From: CAYSCX01 sp964429575
GTDB lineage: Bacteria > Desulfobacterota > Binatia > Binatales > Binataceae
Reading direction: 5' to 3'
Assembly: GCA_964429575.1 (NCBI GenBank)
Contig: CAYSCX010000001.1
Span: 124,001 to 188,000, forward strand
DNA length: 64,000 nucleotides
The number at the start of each line of letters is the position of its first letter. Within the stretch, counting starts at the first letter, position 1. Position numbers and translations under genes: made by a program. Shown one piece after another: positions 18,434 through 26,355 of the stretch. The notes under the pieces are model-generated. The model was not told where the DNA came from and did no database searches. It saw only the letters and a program-made list of their open reading frames with translations.

Positions 18434-19042
18434 TCAGTGTATGAAGTCCTGTGTGATGTAGGTCCGGCCGTCGGCGGTGTGCGCCACACCGACACCCGTC
18501 TCCGTGAACCGGTCGGACAGCATGTTCTCCCGATGACCCGGACTATCCAGCCACGCCCGCACTGCGCGTTCCGCGACGCCCGGCGAGAGGTAATCGCTGT
18601 CTGCGTAAATGTTCTCGCCCACCACTTCGTAATCGATCCTGAGACCGCGCAGCCGTTGCGCCGGTCCACTGCCCTCGGGACTCTTGTGCGCCAAGTAGTT
18701 GCGAATCGCCATGTCGAAGCTGTGTGCGCGCGCGGCCACCGCCAGCCGCGCCGACGTCTTGAGCACTCCGCGCCCCGACTTCGCCCGTTCCGCATTTATC
18801 AGGCGCACGATTTCCGTCTCGGGCTCGCTCATCCCCGAGCGGCGCTCGGACGCATTCGTCTCGGTGCGCGCAAGGTAAATCCATGCGGCGATCGAACCGA
18901 GCAGCCCGAGCGCCAATAGCCCCATACCCAGCTTGATCGCGCGGCGGCGCCGGACCACTGTGGGCGTGGGCATCCGGATTACTTTTGCGGGCCCCCGCAT
19001 CGGTCGAGGCGCCCTCCGATCTCGTGCAGATGATCTTTTCAT
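18434..19042 (-). CDS. Membrane-anchored CAP (SCP/PR1) domain protein
   Basis: 202-residue protein. A basic N terminus is followed by one membrane segment (about residues 36-58: IKLGMGLLALGLLGSIAAWI). An extracytoplasmic CAP domain covers about residues 75-202. Family signatures are HSFDMAIRNYLAHKSPEG, GENIYAD, AWLDSPGHRENML and ETGVGVAH. Bacterial CAP proteins are mostly of unknown function; some bind lipids or act on peptides. It is divergent from the DUF255 gene, with 30 bp between the starts. Confidence 0.85.
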   Translation of the reverse strand: MKRSSARDRRAPRPMRGPAKVIRMPTPTVVRRRRAIKLGMGLLALGLLGSIAAWIYLARTETNASERRSGMSEPETEIVRLINAERAKSGRGVLKTSARLAVAARAHSFDMAIRNYLAHKSPEGSGPAQRLRGLRIDYEVVGENIYADSDYLSPGVAERAVRAWLDSPGHRENMLSDRFTETGVGVAHTADGRTYITQDFIH

Positions 19043-19072
19043 GCTGGAACTGATCGCATCGCCCAGCGGTTG

Positions 19073-21400
19073 ATGATCACAGTGGCCATGCTCTCATTCC
19101 TGCGCTCACCGCATACCGCTCCCGATCCCGGCTTTTGGTACCGCGCGGTCAAAACCTTGTCAACGCGGATTTGCGCGGCGATGTTGGTGAGCGCGGTCGC
19201 CGCGGGAATCGCGGATGCGGCCGAACCCGCTGCGACACGTGGATCGGCTGACGGCGCGCCGCTCTTGCCGCACAATGCGCTTGCCGATTCGCCCAGCCTT
19301 TACCTGCGCGACGCCGCCGACTCGCCAATCCGCTGGCAGCCGTGGGGTGAGTCTGCGTTCGCACTAGCGCGCAAGCTCAACCGGCCACTTCTCATCGATA
19401 TCGGCGCGATGTGGTGCCACTGGTGCCACGTGATGGATGAAACCACGTACGCGGATCCGAAGGTCATCGACCTGCTCAACCACCGATACGTACCGGTCAA
19501 GGTTGACGCGGACGAGCGGCCCGATGTGGACGGCTTCTACCAGGCGGCCGCGCGCACTTTCGGGGCGGGCGGGTGGCCGCTGACGTGTTTCGCGGACGCC
19601 AATGGGAATCCTCTGTTCATCGGCGGCTACATTCCTCCCGATGTGCGCCCTGGTGAACGTCGCGCGTTCTACGGGATGATCGAATTGCTCGATCGCATTG
19701 GCGAACGATACGCCGCCAATCCTGAGCTTCGCGAGTACGGCGCGAAGCTGGTCGCGAAGCTTCGCGAACGCGCGGCGCCTGCCGGGCTTGACCGCGACAC
19801 GCCGAAAGAACTGCGCATCGACATCATCGAGTCGCTCAAGCGTTGGTACGATCCACTCTACGGCGGCTTCGGAAAAGGCGGCGCCAAGTTCTACGACTTC
19901 CCGCTGCTCGAACTGGCGCTTGCGCGCGGTTTCGCGGGCGATGCGAAATCCAAGACCATCGCGATCGACTCGCTCCGCGCGATTGCCCGTGGCGGCGTGT
20001 ACGACCAGCTCGGCGGCGGGTTGCATCGCTATTCGACTGATCCTGCCTGGCGCGTCCCACATTTTGAGAAGATGGCGTACGACCAGGCCCTCGCGCTTCG
20101 AGCATATTCGCTCGCCTATGCGGCGACCGGTGAGCCGGAGTTCGCCGACTCGTCGCGTTCCATCGTCACCTACGTGGACTCGACGCTGCGCAATCCGACG
20201 ACCGGCGCGTTCTATTCGCATCAGGATGCGGACGCGACCGCCGGCGACGACGGCGCTTACTACACCTGGACCATTGCGGAAGTGCGCGACGGCGCGAATG
20301 CCCAACCAGCCCGCGCCGCGATTTTGTATTTCGGCATGGAGGACGATCCCGCGCGCGCGCCCGACGGCCGTATCGTTCTTCGCCGCGCAGTGAGCATTGA
20401 GGAAGTCGCGCACAAGATGATCGTTCCACCGAAGAAGGCGCAGGAGCTTCTCGACTCGGCGATCGCGGGAATGCGCAAGGCGCGCGAGCGGCGGCCCACG
20501 TCGCGCGTTGACCACGCCATAATGACCGATCGCAACGCGCTCATGGTGTCTGCGTATCTGACCGCCGGCGATGCGTTGAGCGACGAGCGGATGCGCGCTG
20601 CGGCGCTCCAAGCTCTCGACTTCCTGCGTGCGAACATGCGCGCGCCGCACGGTGGCTACTACCACGTCTGGTCGAATTCGAAAGCGCATGTAACGGGTCT
20701 CACGGCCGACCAGGCATACATGCTGCGGGCGTTGCTCGACGGGTATCAGGCGACGGGCAAGCAGGCTTATTTGGATGAAGCCAGCGCGCTGGCCAAGCTC
20801 ATATTCACGAGTTACCGCGACCCCGAGAGCGGCTTGCTGCGCAACACCACTGCGGCGCCGAAAGGCAGCGCACTGGAAGCGATCGGCGCTGGTCCGCAAG
20901 TGCTCTTCGATCAGCCGACGCCGTCACCGCAAGCCGTCGCCGCGATGGGCCTCTATCAACTGGCTGCCATCACTGGGAAAAAAATCTACAGTGAACAAGC
21001 GGATGAGTTGATGCGCGTCGCACCCAAGCTGGTCGCCGCGCGATCGGGTCCGATGCTCGGTTCGATCGGACTTGCGCTCGAAGAGCGCGATGTCGGCGAA
21101 ACCGTCATCGCGGTGGTGGGCGACCCGCGCGACGAACGCACTCGGATGCTGCTGCGTGCCGCGCGCAAGACATATCGGCCGGGGAAAGTCGTGCTTGACT
21201 ATGACTCGTCGAGTACGCGCGCCGGCGCGCTCCCAGAGGCGGCGCGCGCGATGTTCGATGCAACCCGCGACCGCAGCGCGCCGCTCGCCTTCGTCTGCGC
21301 CGCCGCCGCGTGCGCGAACCCGGTCGCGACGCCTGACTCACTCGTCGGCGTGATTCGCACGTTCGGCGTCAACGCCGGCGCCCCGCTCGCGCGCAAGTAG
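19073..21400 (+). CDS. DUF255 thioredoxin-like / YyaL-type protein
   Basis: 775-residue protein. A thioredoxin-like DUF255 domain lies at the N terminus with the redox-like motif GAMWCHWCHVMDETTYAD (Cys-His-Trp-Cys, about residues 114-131) and the GGWPLTCF segment. A long alpha/alpha-barrel-like region follows, of the type found in YyaL/SSP411 homologues. Unlike many homologues it has a putative signal sequence (CAAMLVSAVAAGIADAAEP, ending near residue 50), so it may act outside the cytoplasm. The function of the family is poorly known. Several starts are possible (TTG 19070, ATG 19073, GTG 19082, ATG 19088). Confidence 0.85.
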   Translation: MITVAMLSFLRSPHTAPDPGFWYRAVKTLSTRICAAMLVSAVAAGIADAAEPAATRGSADGAPLLPHNALADSPSLYLRDAADSPIRWQPWGESAFALARKLNRPLLIDIGAMWCHWCHVMDETTYADPKVIDLLNHRYVPVKVDADERPDVDGFYQAAARTFGAGGWPLTCFADANGNPLFIGGYIPPDVRPGERRAFYGMIELLDRIGERYAANPELREYGAKLVAKLRERAAPAGLDRDTPKELRIDIIESLKRWYDPLYGGFGKGGAKFYDFPLLELALARGFAGDAKSKTIAIDSLRAIARGGVYDQLGGGLHRYSTDPAWRVPHFEKMAYDQALALRAYSLAYAATGEPEFADSSRSIVTYVDSTLRNPTTGAFYSHQDADATAGDDGAYYTWTIAEVRDGANAQPARAAILYFGMEDDPARAPDGRIVLRRAVSIEEVAHKMIVPPKKAQELLDSAIAGMRKARERRPTSRVDHAIMTDRNALMVSAYLTAGDALSDERMRAAALQALDFLRANMRAPHGGYYHVWSNSKAHVTGLTADQAYMLRALLDGYQATGKQAYLDEASALAKLIFTSYRDPESGLLRNTTAAPKGSALEAIGAGPQVLFDQPTPSPQAVAAMGLYQLAAITGKKIYSEQADELMRVAPKLVAARSGPMLGSIGLALEERDVGETVIAVVGDPRDERTRMLLRAARKTYRPGKVVLDYDSSSTRAGALPEAARAMFDATRDRSAPLAFVCAAAACANPVATPDSLVGVIRTFGVNAGAPLARK

Positions 21401-21418
21401 CTCGAAATCCGCGGTCCG

Positions 21419-22141
21419 CTACCACTTCTCCTTGAACGGACGCACATCGACTTCGAACGTCCATGCGCTCTCATCCTGATGCGCCATGAACCAATACGCC
21501 TCCGCAATCGCCGACGGCTTCAACATGTCCTCGTCCTTGATTTGCGGGAAGCGCTCGCGGATGAACGGCATGTCGATCGCGCCATCCACGTTGACGTAAC
21601 CGACGTGGATTTTTTGCGGCCCGAGGTCGCGCCCCATGACCTGCGCGAGCCCCCTGAGCGCGAACTTTGCGGGTCCGAATGCCGCCGAGGTTGGGAATGG
21701 TTTGACGCCCGCAGTCGCGCCCGTGAACAGAATCACGCCCTTTCCGGCCTTCAGCATGTCCGGCACGACTTGCTGCGCGCACAGGAAGGCCGCGAACGTC
21801 GCAACCCGCCAGGTGTTCTCGAACGTGCTCGGCTTGGTATCCATCAACTTCCCGAATGGCCGCATCGCCGCGTTAAACAACAACACCTCGACCGGGCCAA
21901 GTTCGCGCCGGATGCGCGCGAATGCCGTTTCGATCTCTTCGGCCGTCGCGACATTCGCTGGCACCGCGAGCGCCTTGCCGCCTGCCGATTCAATCTCCTT
22001 CGCGAGCGCTGTCAGCTTATCCGCCGTGCGTGCGATCAGCGCGACCGCGTAGCCCTTCGCAAACCGCCGCGACAGCGCCGCGCCAAGACCGGGTCCCACG
22101 CCTACCACCACCGCGACCGGGAGCTTCTTTGCATCTGCCAT
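21419..22141 (-). CDS. SDR-family protein with altered catalytic residues
   Basis: 240-residue short-chain dehydrogenase/reductase fold. The nucleotide-binding GVGPGLG lies at residues 14-20 and the NAA-type motif at residues 90-92. The usual catalytic YxxxK is replaced by Phe155-Gly-Pro-Ala-Lys159, and the catalytic Ser region reads FTGATAG. It keeps the Lys. Either it is a member of the SDR subgroup that naturally lacks the Tyr, or it has lost classical dehydrogenase activity. It lies 19 bp downstream of the quinone oxidoreductase gene, in an operon that begins with the peroxiredoxin. Confidence 0.83.
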   Translation of the reverse strand: MADAKKLPVAVVVGVGPGLGAALSRRFAKGYAVALIARTADKLTALAKEIESAGGKALAVPANVATAEEIETAFARIRRELGPVEVLLFNAAMRPFGKLMDTKPSTFENTWRVATFAAFLCAQQVVPDMLKAGKGVILFTGATAGVKPFPTSAAFGPAKFALRGLAQVMGRDLGPQKIHVGYVNVDGAIDMPFIRERFPQIKDEDMLKPSAIAEAYWFMAHQDESAWTFEVDVRPFKEKW

Positions 22142-22160
22142 TGCATCGCCTCCGCGCGCG

Positions 22161-23129
22161 CTACGGAATCAGAACCAGCTTGCCCGTCGACTGCCGCGAC
22201 TCGATGAACCGGTGCGCCTCGGCGGCGTCCTTCAATGCGAAGCTCTTGCCGATCACGAGCTTGAGCTTGCCCTCGCGCATCAGCCGAAACGATTCTTCGA
22301 TTCCCTTGCGCATCAGGCCCGGAAGCGCGGACACGGTGTAAAGAATGAAACCGCTCACCTTGATGGACTTGTCGAACAGCTTGAACAGATTGAGTGGCTC
22401 CGGCACGCCGCCCGCGCGGCCGTAGAGAATCAGATGGCCGAACGGCGCGAGGCATTTGAGCCCCTGCTCGAGCGTCGGGCCGCCCACCGCATCAAGGATC
22501 AAATCCACTCCGTGCCCGCCGGTGATTCGCATCGCTTCCTGCGCGAAGTCGGTCTTCGCGTAGTTGATGACATCGTCGGCGCCGTACTCCTTCGCAATCC
22601 CCGCCTTCGCGTCCGATGACACCGTGCCAATCACGCTCGCGCCCGCCGCCTTCGCGATCTGCACCGCGACGATTCCCACGCCGCCCGCCGCCGAATGCAC
22701 CAACACGGACTGTCCGCGCGTCGTGTTGTGACATGAGAACAGCATGTGCCACGCCGTCAGCACCTGGATTGGAAACGCCGCGCCTTCCTCGAAGCTCACC
22801 GAATCCGGCAACGGAATCGTTTGCGCAGCCTGTGCAACCGCGTACTCCGCGTACATTCGATTGCCGATCGCAGCCACGCGCATTCCCGGCTTGAGGTTTT
22901 CTGCGCCCGCTCCGCAGGCTTCGATTACGCCCGCGCATTCCAGCCCCGGCACTTCCGGCAGCTTGGGCGCCATCACGTACTGACCCTGGCGAAAGAGCGT
23001 GTCCGCAAAGTTGACGCCTGCGGCGTGGACCTTCACCAGCACCGTTCCAGGACGCACCTCGGGCTTGGGCGCCTCGCCTAGTTTCAGAACTTCCGGCCCG
23101 CCGAGTTTGTCGAATACAACAGCTTTCAT
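22161..23129 (-). CDS. NADPH:quinone oxidoreductase (MDR family)
   Basis: 322-residue zinc-independent medium-chain reductase. The N-terminal GroES-like domain has AAGVNFADTLFRQGQY and PGLECAGVIEACG. The Rossmann domain has the HSAAGGVGIVAVQIAKAAGA nucleotide-binding loop. No catalytic or structural zinc ligand cluster is seen. It would reduce quinones or activated alkenes with NADPH. It sits between the Sec-peroxiredoxin (33 bp upstream) and the SDR gene on the same strand, which suggests a detoxification or redox operon. Confidence 0.9.
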   Translation of the reverse strand: MKAVVFDKLGGPEVLKLGEAPKPEVRPGTVLVKVHAAGVNFADTLFRQGQYVMAPKLPEVPGLECAGVIEACGAGAENLKPGMRVAAIGNRMYAEYAVAQAAQTIPLPDSVSFEEGAAFPIQVLTAWHMLFSCHNTTRGQSVLVHSAAGGVGIVAVQIAKAAGASVIGTVSSDAKAGIAKEYGADDVINYAKTDFAQEAMRITGGHGVDLILDAVGGPTLEQGLKCLAPFGHLILYGRAGGVPEPLNLFKLFDKSIKVSGFILYTVSALPGLMRKGIEESFRLMREGKLKLVIGKSFALKDAAEAHRFIESRQSTGKLVLIP

Positions 23130-23162
23130 CGTTTACACCTCGTGACTCGGCGTGCGCCGATG

Positions 23163-23645
23163 CTATTTTTTCTGCGTCGAGAAAAATCGGAGCAACGTGA
23201 TCGTGTCTTCCGCGCGAAGCCGCCCAATTGGGCCGGTGCTGTAGGTCGCACTGACGATTTTGCGCGAACCGCCGAGTATGAATTCCGACGGCTGAATCAT
23301 TGGCCGCTTCGCGTCCCACCAAGCGCCGACGCGCTCGGCGTCTTCCGGCACCTTGAGTCCGTAAGCGATCGGGAACTCTAGGTGATCCTGTGCGGTGGTC
23401 TCTCGTGCCTTCTCCAATGGATCGACCGACAACGCCACGACCGAAACGTCCATCTCGCGCAGTTCGCTAATCTTCGACTGATAGTCGGCCAACTGCCGAC
23501 GGCAGAATGGTCACCACCATCCTCGATAGAACAGCAGCACCATCCAGCGAGTCTGGATGTCGTCCGGCAGCGTGAGCTTGCCGTGATTCACGGTTTCAAC
23601 CGAGAAATGCGGAAACAGATCACCTTCCTTGAGCTTGTCCGCCAT
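23163..23645 (-). CDS. Selenocysteine-containing AhpC/TSA-type peroxiredoxin (TGA read as Sec)
   Basis: 160 residues if the in-frame TGA at 23511-23513 is decoded as selenocysteine. The first half is MADKLKEGDLFPHFSVE...LLFYRGWW; then TGA; then PFCRRQLADY and a C-terminal half with VVALSVDPLEKA and the FILGG strand. In Cys-containing relatives the codon at this place is the peroxidatic Cys (FYRG-x-x-C-P-x-C), so the TGA gives a U45-P-F-C48 redox motif. Codon 45 is in frame with both halves, with no indel. A hairpin fitting the bacterial SECIS model follows at once. The start is strong: AGGAGG lies 6 nt before the ATG. A nonsense pseudogene is the alternative, but conservation on both sides argues against it. 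Confidence 0.85.
23484..23500 (-). promoter_or_regulatory. Candidate bSECIS hairpin for the in-frame UGA
   Basis: On the minus strand, 16 nt after the UGA, a 6-bp perfect stem GUCGGC/GCCGAC closes a 5-nt loop AGUUG with G at the second position. The loop begins at +17. From established models of bacterial SECIS elements, the apical loop is small, has a G among its first two bases and lies roughly 16-37 nt after the UGA; this hairpin fits. An alternative CUGCC/GGCAG stem would place its loop too close to the UGA. Confidence 0.65.
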
Positions 23646-23671
23646 GCTGAACCTCCTGGAATTCCGCCCGG

Positions 23672-23824
23672 TCACGTGCTCCTCAGCGCCGCTTCGACCC
23701 ATTCGAGGCGGTCGTTGCCCCGGAACATATCACCGCCGGCAAAAAAGGTGGATGTGCCGAACGCGCCGCGCGATACGCGTCGAACTTGGTCTGCGCCGCG
23801 GCCGCGCATGGCTGGCGCGCCCAT
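23672..23824 (-). pseudogene. C-terminal remnant of a DsbA-family (HCCA isomerase-like) gene
   Basis: A 50-codon frame ending GAFGTSTFFAGGDMFRGNDR and then LEWVEAALRST matches the C terminus of DsbA-type oxidoreductases of the 2-hydroxychromene-2-carboxylate isomerase group, where VPTFFVGGEMFWGxDRL is typical. Nothing upstream resembles the N-terminal CxxC or Ser part, so most of the gene is gone. It ends 26 bp before the peroxiredoxin start on the same strand and may once have headed that operon. The motif match is from memory of the family. Confidence 0.55.
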
Positions 23825-23850
23825 CGACGCTCGTATAAATCCAACAATCA

Positions 23851-24480
23851 ATGATCGAGCTGGTGATGTTCGACGCGGACGGCGTCCTGTTCGATTCCGA
23901 CGAATCGAACGTCGCATATTACAATGCGATCTTTACGCGAATGAGCGAGCCTCCTCTCGACGCCGACGAATGCGCGGCCTGCGTGTACCACGCCGCTGAC
24001 CAGGTGTTCAGAACCCGGGCACTGGGCGACGAGGCGCGTGTCGCGCGGATGCACGAGATCGGCAAGACGCTCGATTTTAGGCAGTTCTTCGATTTGCTGC
24101 GGCCGCCGTTCGAGCTGCGTCCCTTCATGCTCGACCTAAAGCGCCGCTTCCGTCTCGGAATCGCGACCAACCGCTCCGCGACCATTCCCGCGCTTCTCCA
24201 CCATCTCGAAATCGCCGATCTGTTCGACGGCGTCGCGAGCGCACGTGATGACGTGCGTCCCAAGCCCGCGCCCGACATCCTGCAGCTCTGCATCGAGCGC
24301 GCGAATGCCAACGCCGATAAGACCGTCTATGTCGGCGATGCGGAGACTGATCGGATTGCCGCCGAGGCCGCCGGCGTACGCTTCATCGGAATCGGCCATC
24401 GCGTCGAGCACCACCATCGCGTTCCGGTGCTCGGCGAATTGCCGCGCTTGCTCGACCAGCTCTCGAATGGCGCCGGTTAG
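23851..24480 (+). CDS. HAD-superfamily hydrolase (phosphoglycolate phosphatase-like)
   Basis: 209-residue HAD phosphatase. Motif I is FDADGVLFDSDES with nucleophile Asp8 and acid/base Asp10; motif II lies in IATNRSA; motif III Lys is in RPKPAPDIL; motif IV is YVGDAETD. The helical cap between motifs I and II is of the C1 type. It removes phosphate from a small metabolite, but the substrate is not evident. It is divergent from the peroxiredoxin operon. Its TAG stop is the left edge of repeat copy 2. Confidence 0.88.
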   Translation: MIELVMFDADGVLFDSDESNVAYYNAIFTRMSEPPLDADECAACVYHAADQVFRTRALGDEARVARMHEIGKTLDFRQFFDLLRPPFELRPFMLDLKRRFRLGIATNRSATIPALLHHLEIADLFDGVASARDDVRPKPAPDILQLCIERANANADKTVYVGDAETDRIAAEAAGVRFIGIGHRVEHHHRVPVLGELPRLLDQLSNGAG

Positions 24481-24636
24481 CAGGGTGTTGAGAAAAGCCT
24501 CGAACGCCAAATTGGCGTCGGCCTTATTCCCAACACCCTGCGTCAAAGCTGGCCGCCTTCCTTTTCTTCTCCCCCTCCGGGGGAGAAGCGAGAGAGGGAG
24601 CAGGCTGTTGAAAATGCCTTTTTCAACAGCCTGCTA
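24478..24636. repeat. 159-bp three-hairpin repeat, copy 2
   Basis: TA-bounded element TAGCAGGGTGTTGAG...CAACAGCCTGCTA, exactly 159 bp. It has the three hairpins of the family; the right one pairs GCAGGCTGTTGAAAA with TTTTCAACAGCCTGC perfectly. The left TAG is the stop codon of the HAD gene. The right CTA, read on the minus strand, is the TAG stop of the ThDP enzyme gene, so the element fills the whole space between two convergent genes. Confidence 0.92.
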
Positions 24637-26178
24637 GAGCGCCAGCTCGATAAGATTCGGTCCCGGCTCCTGAAGCGCGCGCCCGAGTTCGATGACCAGA
24701 GCGTCCGCGGACTCTACCCGCACCGCGGCGACTCCCAATCCGCGCGCGAGGCGCACCCAGTCGATATCCGGCCGCGACAAATCCGTCAGCGCCTTCGCCT
24801 TGGGCCCCGGCTCGGACACACCGGCGCGATAAAGTTCGACCTGCAGGATTCGATAGCTCCGGTTGTTGCAGATGAGGGTCGTGACGTTGAGACTCTCGCG
24901 CGCCTGCGTCCACAGCGCTTGCACGGTGTACATCGCGCTGCCGTCGGCCTGAAATGAAATTACGCGGCGGTCCTTCGCCGCAACCGCCGCACCTGTCGCG
25001 CAGGGCAATCCTTGTCCGATCGCACCGCCGGTGAGGCCAAGATACGAATGCCGGGGCGCCGTCGCTGAAATCGTAAAAAATGGTCCGCCGGTTGTCGCCG
25101 CCTCGTCCACCACGATCGCATTCTCGGGCATCAGCGCTGCGATTGCCGCTCCCGCAGTCGCTGGATTGAGCGCACCGGTCGGCTTCGCCGGACGAGATAA
25201 CTGTGCAGCGGCTCCGCCATCGCGCGGAGCGCCGACCTCGTCCGCAAGCGCTTCGAGCGATGCGGCAACATCGTCGGTTGGTTCCGCGAGCACCTCAACT
25301 TTCCTTCCCTCGGGAATGAGATGGCTCGGCATCTTCGGATAGCCGAAAAACGCGACCGGCGCCGTAGCTCCTGCGAGCACGACCGCGTCATGCGGATTGA
25401 GCATCTCGATCGCTTGCTCGGGAAAATACGGCAGACGCTCCGCCGCGGGTAGTCCCGCGCCGCGCTCGACGCGGGATGGGAAAGTTTCGCAAAGCAGCCG
25501 CGCGCCGGTTTTCGCGCAGACGCGCGACGCCGCCCGTAGCCCGCGCTCGCGAAGTGCCTGCCCGCCGAGGAACAGCGCCGGCATCGACGATTCGCGCAAC
25601 AGCTCCGCTGCGCGCCGCACCGCTTCAGGAGCAACGCGAGGTGGCGCGGCCGGTGCAATCGCCCGAGCGATTCCGTCCGCCGCATCCCACTGGCAGTCCG
25701 ATGGCACTATCAACGTCGCGACCTGACCGGGTGCGCGTCCCGCGGCCGCAATTGCTTCGACGGTGTCTCGCGCGAGCGACTTCGCAGACGTAACGCTTCG
25801 GATCCAATCCGACACCGGCCTCGCGAGCGAAACGATGTCCGACGTCAGCGGCGCATCCGCGGCAAGATGCCAAGTCGCCTGGTCGCCGATAACGTTGACC
25901 ACCGGGGATCGTGCGCGCCGCGCGTTGTGCAGGTTTGCGATTCCGTTCGCGAAACCGGGACCCAGGTGCACCAGCGTAAGCGCAGGCTTGTCCGCCATTC
26001 GCCCATAGCCGTCCGCCGCGCCGGTGCAGACGCCCTCGAACAGGCAGAGCACTGCGCGCATCCCTTCGACCGCGTCGAGCGCCGCTACCAGCGGCATCTC
26101 GGTCGTGCCGGGGTTGGCGAAGCAAACCTCGACACCCGCGGCGACCGCGGTGCGCAGCAAACTCTCCGCTCCGTTCAT
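24634..26178 (-). CDS. Acetolactate synthase-like ThDP-dependent enzyme
   Basis: 514-residue thiamine diphosphate enzyme of the acetolactate synthase/benzoylformate decarboxylase superfamily. The N-terminal PYR domain has [11 protein letters not shown] and a catalytic Glu48 in LCLFEGV. A central domain follows. The C-terminal PP domain has [16 protein letters not shown] and the ThDP/Mg motif [16 protein letters not shown] ending in CNN, where the first Gly of GDG is Ala. The reaction is uncertain; a 2-keto-acid decarboxylase or carboligase is likely. There is no small regulatory subunit nearby, so it is not the biosynthetic ilvB. Its stop codon belongs to the repeat. Confidence 0.85.
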   Translation of the reverse strand: MNGAESLLRTAVAAGVEVCFANPGTTEMPLVAALDAVEGMRAVLCLFEGVCTGAADGYGRMADKPALTLVHLGPGFANGIANLHNARRARSPVVNVIGDQATWHLAADAPLTSDIVSLARPVSDWIRSVTSAKSLARDTVEAIAAAGRAPGQVATLIVPSDCQWDAADGIARAIAPAAPPRVAPEAVRRAAELLRESSMPALFLGGQALRERGLRAASRVCAKTGARLLCETFPSRVERGAGLPAAERLPYFPEQAIEMLNPHDAVVLAGATAPVAFFGYPKMPSHLIPEGRKVEVLAEPTDDVAASLEALADEVGAPRDGGAAAQLSRPAKPTGALNPATAGAAIAALMPENAIVVDEAATTGGPFFTISATAPRHSYLGLTGGAIGQGLPCATGAAVAAKDRRVISFQADGSAMYTVQALWTQARESLNVTTLICNNRSYRILQVELYRAGVSEPGPKAKALTDLSRPDIDWVRLARGLGVAAVRVESADALVIELGRALQEPGPNLIELAL

Positions 26179-26182
26179 AGTT

Positions 26183-26344
26183 TCAAGCGCCTTCGGATCG
26201 CTCGGCCTCGGCCGTTTTTGACCGTCGTCGAATCGCTGCGGACTCGAGCGTCAGATTCTGGTGGCCCAGTTTGTCGCTGGCCGGATCGACCGTCCCGCCT
26301 TCGGCGAAGTGCCATTCCATCGCGCACTGCACACCGGTCAGCAT
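26183..26344 (-). CDS. Possible small protein between amidohydrolase and ThDP enzyme
   Basis: 53-codon frame starting [17 protein letters not shown] and ending in an Arg/Glu-rich tail. It starts 11 bp after the amidohydrolase stop and ends 4 bp before the ThDP enzyme start on the same strand. Codon third positions are GC-rich like the neighbours. There is no clear Shine-Dalgarno and no family I know. It may be a decayed fragment of a larger gene instead. Confidence 0.3.
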   Translation of the reverse strand: MLTGVQCAMEWHFAEGGTVDPASDKLGHQNLTLESAAIRRRSKTAEAERSEGA

Positions 26345-26355
26345 GCAGACTCGGG

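Noticed and set aside
19364..20899. 511-codon open frame on the minus strand inside the DUF255 gene
   Set aside because: Antisense shadow in high-GC DNA: Arg/Ala/His-rich, no motifs, while the plus strand has clear DUF255 signatures.
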